In this document: positions 7,982 to 16,981 of the stretch, piece after piece
Position numbering within the stretch: the first letter of the stretch is position 1
How the letters are laid out: every line of letters begins with the position of its first letter
Source: PWQG01 sp040882255
Lineage (GTDB): Bacteria > Pseudomonadota > Gammaproteobacteria > Pseudomonadales > Pseudohongiellaceae
Reading direction: 5' to 3'
DNA length: 64,000 nt
Assembly (NCBI GenBank): GCA_040882255.1
Contig: JBBEBP010000026.1
Location: 1-64,000, forward strand
Notes under the pieces: model-generated
Told to the model about the DNA's origin: nothing
Database searches by the model: none
What the model saw: only the letters and a program-made list of their open reading frames with translations
Position numbers and translations under genes: made by a program

Positions 7982-9196
7982 ATGTATGAACAACATCCGG
8001 ACCGCTCCCAGTACGAACAGTTGATGGTTCCCGCCTATGCGCCCGCCCCGATCATTCCGGTGCAGGGCGCCGGTTCCCGCCTGTGGGACCAGGACGGGAA
8101 CGAGTATCTGGACCTGGCAGGCGGCATCGCCGTCAATGCGCTGGGCCACTGCCACCCGGAACTGGTCAAGGCTCTCAGGGACCAGGCCGACAACCTGTGG
8201 CACCTGTCCAACGGCTTTACAAACGAGCCCGCCCTGAAACTGGCCCAGCGTCTCTGCGAACTGACCTTTGCCGAGCGGGTGTTCTTTGCCAACTCCGGTG
8301 CTGAAGCCAACGAGGCCGCCCTGAAACTGGCGCGGCGTCACGCCTGGGAGAAGGCCGGGGAAGAAAAACACGAAATCATTTCCGCGTTCGACTCCTTTCA
8401 TGGCCGCACCCTGTTCACCGTATCGGTGGGCGGCCAGGACAAGTACCTGGACGGCTTCCGCCCCGCCCCCGGCGGCATCACCCACGTGCCCTACAATGAC
8501 ATCGCCGCCCTCGAGGCTGCAGTCAGCGACCGTACCTGCGCGATCATGCTGGAGCCCCTGCAGGGCGAAGGCGGCATCCGTCCGGCCGACCAGGCCTATC
8601 TGGAAGCGGCCCGGCGTCTTTGTGACCAACATGACGCGCTGCTCATCTTCGACGAGGTCCAGTGCGGCGTGGGCCGCACCGGCGAGCTCTATGCCTACAT
8701 GCACTACGGCGTGACACCGGACGTGTTGACTACGGCCAAGGCACTGGGCTGCGGCTTCCCGGTCGGCGCTATGCTGGCGACCGCCGAGGTGGCGCAGTGC
8801 ATGGGCGTGGGCACCCACGGTTCGACTTTCGGAGGCAATCCGCTGGCCTGCGCCGTGGCCGGCAAGGTGCTGGACATCATCAGCGACCCCGCCCTGCTGC
8901 AGGGCGTCCGGACTCGCCACGAACGGCTCAAAAAGCACCTGCTGGACATCAATGCGCGGCACGGGATTTTCAGTGACGTGCGGGGCCAGGGCCTGTTAAT
9001 GGGGGCCGAGCTGATCGAGGACTGGCACGGCAAGGCCAAGGAATTCGTCACGGCCGCCCTGGAAGAGGGGGTGATGATTCTCGTCGCCGGACCAAACGTG
9101 CTGCGCATGGCCCCTTCTCTGATCATTCCGGAATCGGATCTGGACGAGGCCATGCGCGGCGTCGACCGCGCCATCACCAGAGTACTGGCCGGCTGA
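7982..9196 (+). CDS. astC: Succinylornithine/acetylornithine transaminase
   Basis: This 404-residue class III PLP aminotransferase is step 3 of the AST pathway: N2-succinylornithine + 2-oxoglutarate to succinylglutamate semialdehyde + glutamate. Visible features are the phosphate-binding FFANSGAEANEAALKLARRH, the cofactor Asp in LLIFDEVQCGVGRTG, and the Schiff-base Lys253 in TTAKALGCGFPVGA. I chose ATG 7982 (MYEQHPDRSQYEQ) over the in-frame ATG 7943, because family proteins start near this point. The enzyme may also serve arginine biosynthesis (ArgD activity), since AstC and ArgD are close homologues. It heads a tightly packed operon, with only 9 bp to the next gene. Confidence 0.93.
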   Translation: MYEQHPDRSQYEQLMVPAYAPAPIIPVQGAGSRLWDQDGNEYLDLAGGIAVNALGHCHPELVKALRDQADNLWHLSNGFTNEPALKLAQRLCELTFAERVFFANSGAEANEAALKLARRHAWEKAGEEKHEIISAFDSFHGRTLFTVSVGGQDKYLDGFRPAPGGITHVPYNDIAALEAAVSDRTCAIMLEPLQGEGGIRPADQAYLEAARRLCDQHDALLIFDEVQCGVGRTGELYAYMHYGVTPDVLTTAKALGCGFPVGAMLATAEVAQCMGVGTHGSTFGGNPLACAVAGKVLDIISDPALLQGVRTRHERLKKHLLDINARHGIFSDVRGQGLLMGAELIEDWHGKAKEFVTAALEEGVMILVAGPNVLRMAPSLIIPESDLDEAMRGVDRAITRVLAG

Positions 9197-9205
9197 GGGG
9201 ACACC

Positions 9206-10207
9206 ATGTGGCAGGTCAGGCCCATCCAGGACGACGACCTCCCGGGACTCGAAGCCCTGCTGCAGGCCAACTCTCTGCGCCTCAGCACCCTGTCCACAGA
9301 CCGGGGCAAACTGGAAGAAAGCATCGCCTCCGCGCGGCGCGGTTTTTCCGGCCAGAGCGAACTGGCCACGCTACTGTTCGTTCTGCAGGATGGAGAAGGC
9401 CGGCAGCGCGGCATCTGCGGCATCCAGCCCCGTGCCGGCGCCGATGAGCCGTTCTACAGTTACCGCATCGACGAGCTGATCCACGCCTCGCGCCACCTCG
9501 GTATCCACCAGCGCCAGTCAGTACTCTACCTGTCCCACGAACTGACTGGTCTGACCAGTCTCTGCTCGTTTGCGTTACACCCGGCACTGCGCGACACAGG
9601 CAGTTTCGATCTCCTGGCACGCTCGCGGCTGCTCTACATCGCCGCCCACCGCCCGGCCTTTGCCGATGAGTTGATCTGTGAAGTGCAGGGCATCTGGGAC
9701 GAGGCCGGAGAGAGCGTGTTCTGGAGAAGCGTCGGCGAGCTGTTCTTCGGCCTCGATTTTATCACCGCCGATGAACAGTGCGCCCTGCACGGCAAGACCA
9801 TGATCGCCGAGCTGCTGCCCGCCTACCCCGTCTACAACACCCTGCTGGCGGAAGAAGCCCAGCAAGCCGTCGCCCGGCCTCACCCGGGCGCGGTCCGCAC
9901 CACTGAATGGCTCGAGCGCGAGGGCCTGGAGAAAACCCGCTTCGTCGACCCCTTCGATGCCGGCCCCACCTGGCGCGGTCGGCTCGACCGAATGACTTCC
10001 CTGCGCGCCATCCGCCCGGTGAGCCGGCTGGTCTCCGATGCCAGCGGGGCCGACACAGGCTGGCTGGTCAGCCAGGGCAGCGGTGAGGACTTCCGCTGCG
10101 TGTCCCTGCGGGGCGAACTGCGCGACGACGTGCTGTACTGCAACGGCCCCTGCCCCCTCGACGGCGAGGCACCGGCCCTGGTGCTGCCGCAGGAGGTGCA
10201 ACCATGA
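9206..10207 (+). CDS. aruF: Arginine/ornithine N-succinyltransferase, alpha-type subunit
   Basis: This 333-residue protein is an AstA-family GNAT-like acyltransferase, one of two tandem paralogues here. Signatures include the N-terminal VRPIQDDDLPGLEALL, YSYRIDELIHASRHLGIHQR, and LDFITADEQCALHGKTMIAEL. The more divergent copy corresponds to AruF of Pseudomonas, where AruF and AruG form the heteromeric enzyme that succinylates arginine or ornithine with succinyl-CoA. The stop overlaps the next start by 4 bp (ATGA), so the two subunits are translationally coupled. Confidence 0.88.
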   Translation: MWQVRPIQDDDLPGLEALLQANSLRLSTLSTDRGKLEESIASARRGFSGQSELATLLFVLQDGEGRQRGICGIQPRAGADEPFYSYRIDELIHASRHLGIHQRQSVLYLSHELTGLTSLCSFALHPALRDTGSFDLLARSRLLYIAAHRPAFADELICEVQGIWDEAGESVFWRSVGELFFGLDFITADEQCALHGKTMIAELLPAYPVYNTLLAEEAQQAVARPHPGAVRTTEWLEREGLEKTRFVDPFDAGPTWRGRLDRMTSLRAIRPVSRLVSDASGADTGWLVSQGSGEDFRCVSLRGELRDDVLYCNGPCPLDGEAPALVLPQEVQP

Positions 10208-11256
10208 CCCTGATCCGCCCGATCACCGAGCAGGACCTGGGCGCGCTGGTGGAAATGGCACGCGAGTCGGGTGTCGGGGTCACCAGCCTGCCGGACAATC
10301 CCGAGCTCATGGAGCGCAAGGTACGACGCGCCGTGGCCTCGTTCCGCCAGGAACTGGCGCCGGAAGAGGCGCACTATATTTTCATCCTCCAGGATACCCC
10401 GGACGGCCCGCCCGTCGGGCTGTGTGGCATCGAGGCACGCATCGGGCGCGACGAGGTCTGGTACAACTACCGCCTCGGCGAGGTAATCCAGGCCTCCAAA
10501 GCGCTGGGCCTCTACCGCCGCACGCCCACCCTGTTCCTCAGCAATGACCTGACCGGCGCTACCGAGATCGGCTCGCTGTTTCTGCGCGAGCCCTGGCGAG
10601 GCAACCGCACCGGCGCCGTATTGTCCAAGTGCCGCTTCCTGTTCCTGGCCGCCTTCCCCGACCTGTTCAGCGAACGGGTCATTGCCGAGATGCGCGGCAA
10701 CTCCGATGAGCAGGGTAACTCCCCGTTCTGGGAGGGGCTGGGGAAGCGCTTCTTCAGCATGGAGTTCAGTGACGCCGACTTCCTGACCGGCTCGGGCGAC
10801 AAGGTGTTCATCGCTGAACTGATGCCGAAATTCCCGATCTATGTGCCCATGCTACCGCCCGCCGCCCAACAGGTCATCGCCACCGTGCACCCACGCACCG
10901 AGGGAGCTCTGGCCATGCTGCGGGCCGAGGGCTTCCGCGCAAACGGCTATGTGGATATCTTCGATGCCGGGCCAACGCTGGAGTGCTCGCTGGGCCAGAT
11001 CGGCGGCGTGCAGCGCAGCGAGCTGCTGCACGTTCGTATCCGCCACGCTGATGGTGCGGACAACGGCAACGACCGTGACCTCAAGCCCCAATGGCTGGTC
11101 AGCAATGAACGCTTTTCCGACTTCCGGGTCATCTCCACCGCTGCCATCACCCGTCACGGTAGCGAGCTGGAACTCGATCCCGACCAGGCCGGACAATTGC
11201 AGGTGGTTGCCGGTGATCCCGTGCGCCTGCTTCAGCTTCAACCCGAGGAGTCCTGA
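10204..11256 (+). CDS. aruG: Arginine N-succinyltransferase, beta-type subunit
   Basis: This 350-residue AstA-family protein performs the first committed step of arginine degradation: arginine + succinyl-CoA to N2-succinylarginine. It is closer to canonical AstA than its upstream partner, with MTLIRPITEQDLGALVEMA, VWYNYRLGEVIQASKALGLY, LFLAAFPDLFSERVIAEMRG and FDAGPTLE. Its ATG overlaps the previous stop and astD follows after 1 bp, indicating a single transcript. E. coli uses one AstA; two subunits are the Pseudomonas arrangement. Confidence 0.92.
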   Translation: MTLIRPITEQDLGALVEMARESGVGVTSLPDNPELMERKVRRAVASFRQELAPEEAHYIFILQDTPDGPPVGLCGIEARIGRDEVWYNYRLGEVIQASKALGLYRRTPTLFLSNDLTGATEIGSLFLREPWRGNRTGAVLSKCRFLFLAAFPDLFSERVIAEMRGNSDEQGNSPFWEGLGKRFFSMEFSDADFLTGSGDKVFIAELMPKFPIYVPMLPPAAQQVIATVHPRTEGALAMLRAEGFRANGYVDIFDAGPTLECSLGQIGGVQRSELLHVRIRHADGADNGNDRDLKPQWLVSNERFSDFRVISTAAITRHGSELELDPDQAGQLQVVAGDPVRLLQLQPEES

Positions 11257-11257
11257 C

Positions 11258-12724
11258 ATGGCGAACACACACTGTATCAATGGACATTGGCAGGCCGGTA
11301 GCGGCCGCGCCTTCGATTCACGCAACCCGGTATCCGGGGAACGCATCTGGAAGGGCGATGAGGCCGATGCCGACACCGTGGCCGAAGCAGTACAGGCGGC
11401 CCGCGACGCGCTGGGCCACTGGAAGCGCCGCTCCCTCGACGAGCGCGTTGCCATCGTGCAGGCGTTCAAGACCCAACTGGAGACCCACAAGGAGGAACTG
11501 GCCTTTGCCATCGGGCAGGAAACCGGCAAGCCGCTGTGGGACGCGCGCACCGAGGTGGCGGCCATGATCGGCAAGGTGGACCTGTCGATCGATGCGTATC
11601 ACGAGCGCACCGGGGAACGGGTCACCGCAACACCGGGCGGACAGCGCGTACTGCGCCACCGCCCGCACGGCGTCATGGCCGTGTTCGGCCCCTTCAATTT
11701 CCCCGGCCATCTGCCCAACGGGCATATCGTGCCCGCACTGATCGCCGGCAACACCGTGGTATTCAAGCCCTCCGAGCAGACCCCGAAAACCGCCGAGGTA
11801 ACCGTCCGCCTGTGGCAGCAGGCCGGCATTCCCGGCGGCGTGATCAATCTGGTGCAGGGCGCGCGCACCACCGGTGAAGCCCTGGCCGGGCACCGGGACG
11901 TGAACGGCATCCTGTTCACCGGATCGGCCGCCACCGGCGCAGCCATCCAGAAGGCCGTGCTGGACCAGCCGCAGAAGATCCTGGCACTGGAGATGGGCGG
12001 CAACAACCCGCTGATCATCGGCAACGACCTGGACATTCGCGCGGCCAGCTGGGCGGCCCTGCAGTCGGCCTTCGTCAGCGCCGGACAGCGCTGCACCTGC
12101 GCGCGTCGCATGCTGGTACCGGAAGGCGCGGAGGGCGATGCCTTTCTGGAGACCTTCGTCAGCGCTGCCTCGCAACTGGTGGTGGGACATTTCGACCAGC
12201 AGGACCCGACTCCCTACATGGGATCGCTGATCAGCCCGGAGGCCGGGGACCGGCTGGTGGCCGTGGAGAAAAAGTGGCTCGCGGCTGGCGGTCAGACACT
12301 GCTTCCCATGTCACGGGTACAGGGACACCGGGCACTGTTATCGCCCGGCATCATCGATACGACGGGCGTGCCGACCGGTGATGAGGAGGTTTTCGGCCCC
12401 CTCCTGACCGTACAACGCTACCGGGATTTCGAGGAAGCGCTGCAACTGGCCAATGACACCCGCTACGGCCTTTCCGCAGGCCTGCTCGGCAATGACAAGC
12501 GCCAGTACGCACAGTTTATGGAAGAGATCCACGCCGGCATCGTCAACTGGAACCAGCCCATCACCGGCGCCAGTTCCGCCATGCCCTTCGGCGGCGTGGG
12601 CCTCAGCGGCAACTACCGGCCCAGCGCCTGGTACGCGGCCGATTACTGCGCCTACCCGGTAGCCACGCTGGAGCAGGAAACGCTGGCCCTGCCCGACCAA
12701 CTGCCGCCGGGAATGACGTTGTGA
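11258..12724 (+). CDS. astD: Succinylglutamate-semialdehyde dehydrogenase
   Basis: This 488-residue aldehyde dehydrogenase oxidises N-succinylglutamate semialdehyde to N-succinylglutamate with NAD+ (AST step 4). The catalytic Cys lies in SAGQRCTCARRML, the general-base Glu in LALEMGGNNPLII, and the cofactor-binding region is FKPSEQTPKTAE. The open frame extends upstream into aruG, but the start is ATG 11258 (MANTHCINGHWQAGSGR), which has GAGGAG 9 bases before it and the family's usual N-terminus. Its stop overlaps the GTG start of astB. Confidence 0.96.
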   Translation: MANTHCINGHWQAGSGRAFDSRNPVSGERIWKGDEADADTVAEAVQAARDALGHWKRRSLDERVAIVQAFKTQLETHKEELAFAIGQETGKPLWDARTEVAAMIGKVDLSIDAYHERTGERVTATPGGQRVLRHRPHGVMAVFGPFNFPGHLPNGHIVPALIAGNTVVFKPSEQTPKTAEVTVRLWQQAGIPGGVINLVQGARTTGEALAGHRDVNGILFTGSAATGAAIQKAVLDQPQKILALEMGGNNPLIIGNDLDIRAASWAALQSAFVSAGQRCTCARRMLVPEGAEGDAFLETFVSAASQLVVGHFDQQDPTPYMGSLISPEAGDRLVAVEKKWLAAGGQTLLPMSRVQGHRALLSPGIIDTTGVPTGDEEVFGPLLTVQRYRDFEEALQLANDTRYGLSAGLLGNDKRQYAQFMEEIHAGIVNWNQPITGASSAMPFGGVGLSGNYRPSAWYAADYCAYPVATLEQETLALPDQLPPGMTL

Positions 12725-14067
12725 AGACCGTGGAAGTCAACTTCGACGGCCTGGTCGGCCCGACTCACAATTACGCGGGGCTCTCCCACGGTAATGTGGC
12801 CTCGCAGCAGCACCGTCATTCTCCCGCCAGCCCGCGGGCGGCTGCCTTGCAGGGACTGGCCAAGATGCGCCGCCTCGGCGAGATGGGTCTGGTGCAGGGC
12901 GTGTTGCCGCCCCATGAGCGGCCCCACATGCCCACTCTGCACCGGCTGGGCTTCCGTGGTAACGACGCGCAGATACTGGCACAAGCGGCCCGGGAAGCGC
13001 CCTCCCTGCTGGCCGCCGTCAGCTCTGCGGCGGCAATGTGGGCGGCCAACGCGGCCACGGTATCGCCCAGTGCCGACTCGGACGACGGCCGGCTGCATGT
13101 CACACCCGCCAACCTCAACGCCAAGTTCCACCGCTCCATCGAGCACCCGACCACGGAACGGGCGTTGCGCGCCCTGTTTTCCGACCCGGTTCATTTTGCC
13201 GTCCATGAAGCTTTGCCCGCCAGCCCGCATTTCGGCGATGAAGGCGCCGCCAACCATACGCGGCTGTGTGCGGCGCACGGCGCGCCCGGCCTGCATCTTT
13301 TCGTCTACGGACGCGAATCGCTGAATGACCGGGCGCCGGCTCCGCAGCGCTATCCGGCACGCCAGACACGCGAAGCTTGCCAGGCGCTGGCCCGGCGGCA
13401 TGGCCTGGAGCCCGAACAGTGCGTGTTTGCGCAACAGAATCCGGCGGTCATCGACAAAGGGGTCTTCCACAACGATGTCATTGCCGTGGGCAACGGCCCT
13501 GTACTGCTCTATCACGAAGAAGCGTTTCTCGATAGCGATGCGGTGCTGCGGGAGATCAACGAAAAGCTGCCCGACGCGCAACTGCTCCCCGTGCCCGTCA
13601 GTGTCGGGGAGCTGGATGTGGAAGAAGCCATCAGCAGCTATCTGTTCAACAGTCAGCTGGTCTCGCTGGAGAATGGCGACATGGCGCTCATCGTTCCACA
13701 GGAATGTCAGGACAGCGTCCGCGCCCGCGAAGTGCTGGAGCGGATCGTGCGGGACAACAGCAACCCGATCAGGCGGCTCGAGATCATGGACCTCAAGCAG
13801 AGCATGCGTAACGGCGGCGGGCCGGCCTGTCTGCGGCTGCGAGTGGTCCTGACCGGGACCGAACGCCAGGCCGTGTCCGCCGGCATTGTAACCCACGACC
13901 TGCTCGGCCAACTGGAGTCGTGGGTCGACAGGAACTACCGGGATGAACTGACGCAGGATGACCTGGGCGACCCGGCGCTTCTCGACGAGTCGCGATCCGC
14001 GCTGGATGAGCTGACACGAATCCTGGACCTGGGTCCCATCTATGATTTTCAGCGGTCTGGTGCGTGA
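12721..14067 (+). CDS. astB: N-succinylarginine dihydrolase
   Basis: This 448-residue amidinotransferase-fold enzyme hydrolyses succinylarginine to succinylornithine, CO2 and two NH3 (AST step 2). The start VEVNFDGLVGPTHNYAGLS is the family hallmark. HFGDEGAANHTRL, the catalytic Cys region MRNGGGPACLRLRVVL and the catalytic His in VFHNDVIAVGN are visible. It begins at GTG 12721, overlapping the astD stop (GTGA). Its last 19 bp overlap the 3' end of astE on the other strand. Confidence 0.96.
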   Translation: MKTVEVNFDGLVGPTHNYAGLSHGNVASQQHRHSPASPRAAALQGLAKMRRLGEMGLVQGVLPPHERPHMPTLHRLGFRGNDAQILAQAAREAPSLLAAVSSAAAMWAANAATVSPSADSDDGRLHVTPANLNAKFHRSIEHPTTERALRALFSDPVHFAVHEALPASPHFGDEGAANHTRLCAAHGAPGLHLFVYGRESLNDRAPAPQRYPARQTREACQALARRHGLEPEQCVFAQQNPAVIDKGVFHNDVIAVGNGPVLLYHEEAFLDSDAVLREINEKLPDAQLLPVPVSVGELDVEEAISSYLFNSQLVSLENGDMALIVPQECQDSVRAREVLERIVRDNSNPIRRLEIMDLKQSMRNGGGPACLRLRVVLTGTERQAVSAGIVTHDLLGQLESWVDRNYRDELTQDDLGDPALLDESRSALDELTRILDLGPIYDFQRSGA

Positions 14068-15056
14068 CCCGGAGACATCTGATCGACAGGCCTGACTAGC
14101 AACGCCACCCGATGCCCCACCGGCACCGAGGGATTTAGAAACAACAGGGCATCTCCCTCCTGCTCAACGCGCCACTCTTCGCTGTCCGTTCTGGCGATCA
14201 GCATCCCTTTCGACAGACGGCGGAAGTTCACGAAGGAGTCCAGGCAGACTTCGAAAGCCCCTTCAGGACGCACGATTTCATCGATCACCTCGTAGCCGAT
14301 ACCGACCTGTTCCACCGGCGCGGCGGGGCCGTGAGCCAGGTGTTCCATTTCCGGAAGCAGGGGCAGGAAGCGGTCGATGGGCTCATCCAGCGAACTGACC
14401 TGCCCCAGTTCAATGGTGGCACCGGTGTACCCGAGACTCGCACTGAAACTGGTGAAGGTGGCCGCCGGCGAAATGTTCTGTACCCATGCATCGGTGGCGA
14501 AATGGTGCAGCCAGCCGAACAGCGGGGCCATGTCGCGGCCACGGCACTGCACCGGGATGATCGCGAAACGGTCATGGTCCGAGGGTTTGATGGTCGAATG
14601 CAGGTCCAGATGCACGCCATCGGGATGGGCTGCAACAAACTGCTCCACCAGCTCCATCAGCTCTGCGGCCCGGCGGCGTTCACCGCTGCCCGCTCCGACA
14701 GATTGCTCCTTCGAAGACGCACTGAAAAGGCGATTCATGTTGGATTCGACAAAGCGCCTCTCCGCCCGCACCGCGTCCGGATTCGCCAGGAGAATCAGCA
14801 AAGGGCGTCGCACCGCATGCTCCTTCGCCACCATGCCATGCAGCCAACGATCTACCAGGCGGACCGGTATCATCTCATCACCGTGGACACCGACGCTGAT
14901 GATGGCCGAGTCCAGGTCTGTATCGGATCTGTGCGGCGTTATCTGCAGTGCGCCGCAGGCCAGCCAGGTGAAACGGGCTTTCGATGAAATGAATTCCGCC
15001 TCCGCTCCGGCCGGGTCGAGACAGTGCTCGATAAAGGAAAACGCATCGCTTTTCAT
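14049..15056 (-). CDS. astE: Succinylglutamate desuccinylase
   Basis: This 335-residue zinc carboxypeptidase-like enzyme catalyses the last AST step, succinylglutamate to succinate and glutamate. The zinc-binding motif is SVGVHGDEMIPV (His and Glu), with the third ligand His in VHLDLHSTIKP. The general-base Glu is probably in YTGATIELGQV. Unlike most AST operons, the gene is convergent to astB and overlaps it by 19 bp, so it needs its own promoter in the 15057-15204 gap. All five AST activities are therefore encoded in one 7-kb block. Confidence 0.94.
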   Translation of the reverse strand: MKSDAFSFIEHCLDPAGAEAEFISSKARFTWLACGALQITPHRSDTDLDSAIISVGVHGDEMIPVRLVDRWLHGMVAKEHAVRRPLLILLANPDAVRAERRFVESNMNRLFSASSKEQSVGAGSGERRRAAELMELVEQFVAAHPDGVHLDLHSTIKPSDHDRFAIIPVQCRGRDMAPLFGWLHHFATDAWVQNISPAATFTSFSASLGYTGATIELGQVSSLDEPIDRFLPLLPEMEHLAHGPAAPVEQVGIGYEVIDEIVRPEGAFEVCLDSFVNFRRLSKGMLIARTDSEEWRVEQEGDALLFLNPSVPVGHRVALLVRPVDQMSPGHAPDR

Positions 15057-15204
15057 GATGATAGCCGGCTCCGCAGATCGTTACAGAGCCAGTTTATCAC
15101 GGGAGGAGACAACAGGAAGGAATAGGGAATAGTCCGGTACGTGGTAAAGCGTTAGGATAAAGGCGGTCAATATCCAGCTACCCGGCTACAGGAGTTTTCT
15201 CACC

Positions 15205-16920
15205 ATGACTGTTTCAATACCCCGTCTTGTTTTTCAATGGCTGATGGTTTCCTCGGTCACTCTGACTGCTGCCTCGGGCAGTTATGGCCAGGCTGACGAG
15301 CCAGCCACCGCCGAAGAAGTGGCTGCCGAACTGGCCGGCTCCGACATCCGGCCCGAAGTCAGTGGCACCAATGCCGCTGTGGTATCGGCTCATCATCTGG
15401 CAACGCAGGCCGGCTACGATGTGCTGAGGGCCGGCGGCAATGCCGTGGATGCAGCGATCACGATGGCGGGGATGCTGCCTGCGCTACGCCCCCATATGAA
15501 CGGCGTTGGTGGAGATGCCTGGGCCCTGTTCTACGACGCTGAAACACGGCAGGTCAGTGCATTGAACGCCTCAGGACGGGCCGGCGAGATGGCGACACCC
15601 GAATTCTTCCGGGAGGCAGGCCACGACAGCGTTCCGTTCACCGGTGGCCCCAGTGTCACAGTGCCGGGAGCCGTCTCCGGCTGGGCTGCGGCCCTGGAGC
15701 GATACGGAAGCATTTCACTGGAGGAGGCCCTGCAGCCAGCAATCAACGTGGCCCGCAATGGCTTCGTGGTTTCAGGAAAGCTTGCGGCCGACCTGTATAC
15801 GGCAGCGGAACGGCTCAACGACTACGGGCGTTCGATCTTTCGCCCGGGTGAGCAGCCGCTGGCACCCGGGGACCTTCTGATCAACGCGGAACTGGCAAAC
15901 TCACTGGAAATGATCGCCCGGGACGGCCCTTCAGCCCTGTACGGCGGCCCTCTTGGTGACTCCATCGCCGGCTTCCTCCAGGAGAACGGCGGACACATCC
16001 GGGAGTCAGACTTTGCCAATCACGAGGCCACATGGGTGACTCCCGTTTCCGTGCCCTTCCGTGACCGGCTGATCTATACAGTTCCCCCCAACTCACAGGG
16101 GATCACCCTGCTGCAGATGATGGGCATGGCCGATCAACTGGATCTGGAAGCCTGGGAGCCGAATTCGGCCGATACACTGCATCCGTTGATCGAGATCACC
16201 AAGATCGCATTCGCTGACCGCAGTGAGTGGATTGCCGATGCCGACCACATGACCATCAACAGCCAGCGCATGATCGATGAAGACTACCTTGCCCGGCGGC
16301 TAGAGGCTTTACAGAGCGAGGCGGGGCAATACGACAGTGGCGTCTCCTATATCAATGAAGGCGGCGATACGGTGTACCTCATGGTCGTGGACCAGGAAGG
16401 CAACGCGGTGAGCTGGGTTCAGAGCCTGTTCGGGACTTTCGGGTCCAACCTGGTGGATCCGGGCACCGGAATCGTGCTGCAGAACCGGGGAGCCGGTTTC
16501 AGCCTGGAAGACGGGCATGCCAATCAGGTCGCCCCCGGCAAGCGCCCATTCCATACGCTGATGTCGACCATCGTCACGCACTCCAATGGTGATCTGGACA
16601 TGACCATCGGTACTCCCGGTGGCAGTGGACAACCCCAGTTCATCACCCAGGCGCTGATCCAGATGCTGATCCATGGTCGTTCACCGCAACAGGCGGTCGA
16701 GGCGCCAAGGTTCCGGATCGGCAACGGTGTTGACGTGGATATCGAATCCCGCATGCCCGAAGCCACAAAACAGCGCCTGTCCGGTCTGGGACACGCACTG
16801 GAGGAAGAGCAGGGATGGACCGCCAACTACGGCAGTCTGCAGGTCATTCGCCGCCTGCCCTCGGGCGTGCTCCGGACTGGTGCGGACATGCGCCGGGAGG
16901 CCTCGGTCATCGCGTTCTGA
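15205..16920 (+). CDS. Gamma-glutamyltransferase family protein, periplasmic
   Basis: This 571-residue Ntn-hydrolase precursor has an N-terminal signal peptide (about residues 1-29). The self-processing site and catalytic Thr fit EGGDTVYLMVVDQEGNAVS. Other family motifs are GGNAVDAAI, RPHMNGVGGDAW, FGTFGSNLVDPGTGIVLQNR, KRPFHTLM and MTIGTPGGSGQPQ. Canonical GGTs have TTHFSV at the processing site, so this is closer to the GGT-like hydrolase branch than to glutathione-specific GGT. It probably cleaves gamma-glutamyl compounds or related amides in the periplasm, which would supply glutamate next to the arginine-catabolic genes. AGGAG lies upstream of the ATG. Confidence 0.88.
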   Translation: MTVSIPRLVFQWLMVSSVTLTAASGSYGQADEPATAEEVAAELAGSDIRPEVSGTNAAVVSAHHLATQAGYDVLRAGGNAVDAAITMAGMLPALRPHMNGVGGDAWALFYDAETRQVSALNASGRAGEMATPEFFREAGHDSVPFTGGPSVTVPGAVSGWAAALERYGSISLEEALQPAINVARNGFVVSGKLAADLYTAAERLNDYGRSIFRPGEQPLAPGDLLINAELANSLEMIARDGPSALYGGPLGDSIAGFLQENGGHIRESDFANHEATWVTPVSVPFRDRLIYTVPPNSQGITLLQMMGMADQLDLEAWEPNSADTLHPLIEITKIAFADRSEWIADADHMTINSQRMIDEDYLARRLEALQSEAGQYDSGVSYINEGGDTVYLMVVDQEGNAVSWVQSLFGTFGSNLVDPGTGIVLQNRGAGFSLEDGHANQVAPGKRPFHTLMSTIVTHSNGDLDMTIGTPGGSGQPQFITQALIQMLIHGRSPQQAVEAPRFRIGNGVDVDIESRMPEATKQRLSGLGHALEEEQGWTANYGSLQVIRRLPSGVLRTGADMRREASVIAF

Positions 16921-16981
16921 TTCGGTTCTGCTTGTAGCGATCCCCCTGTTATTGTAGCTTTAAGACAGTGGGTGAAACGCT

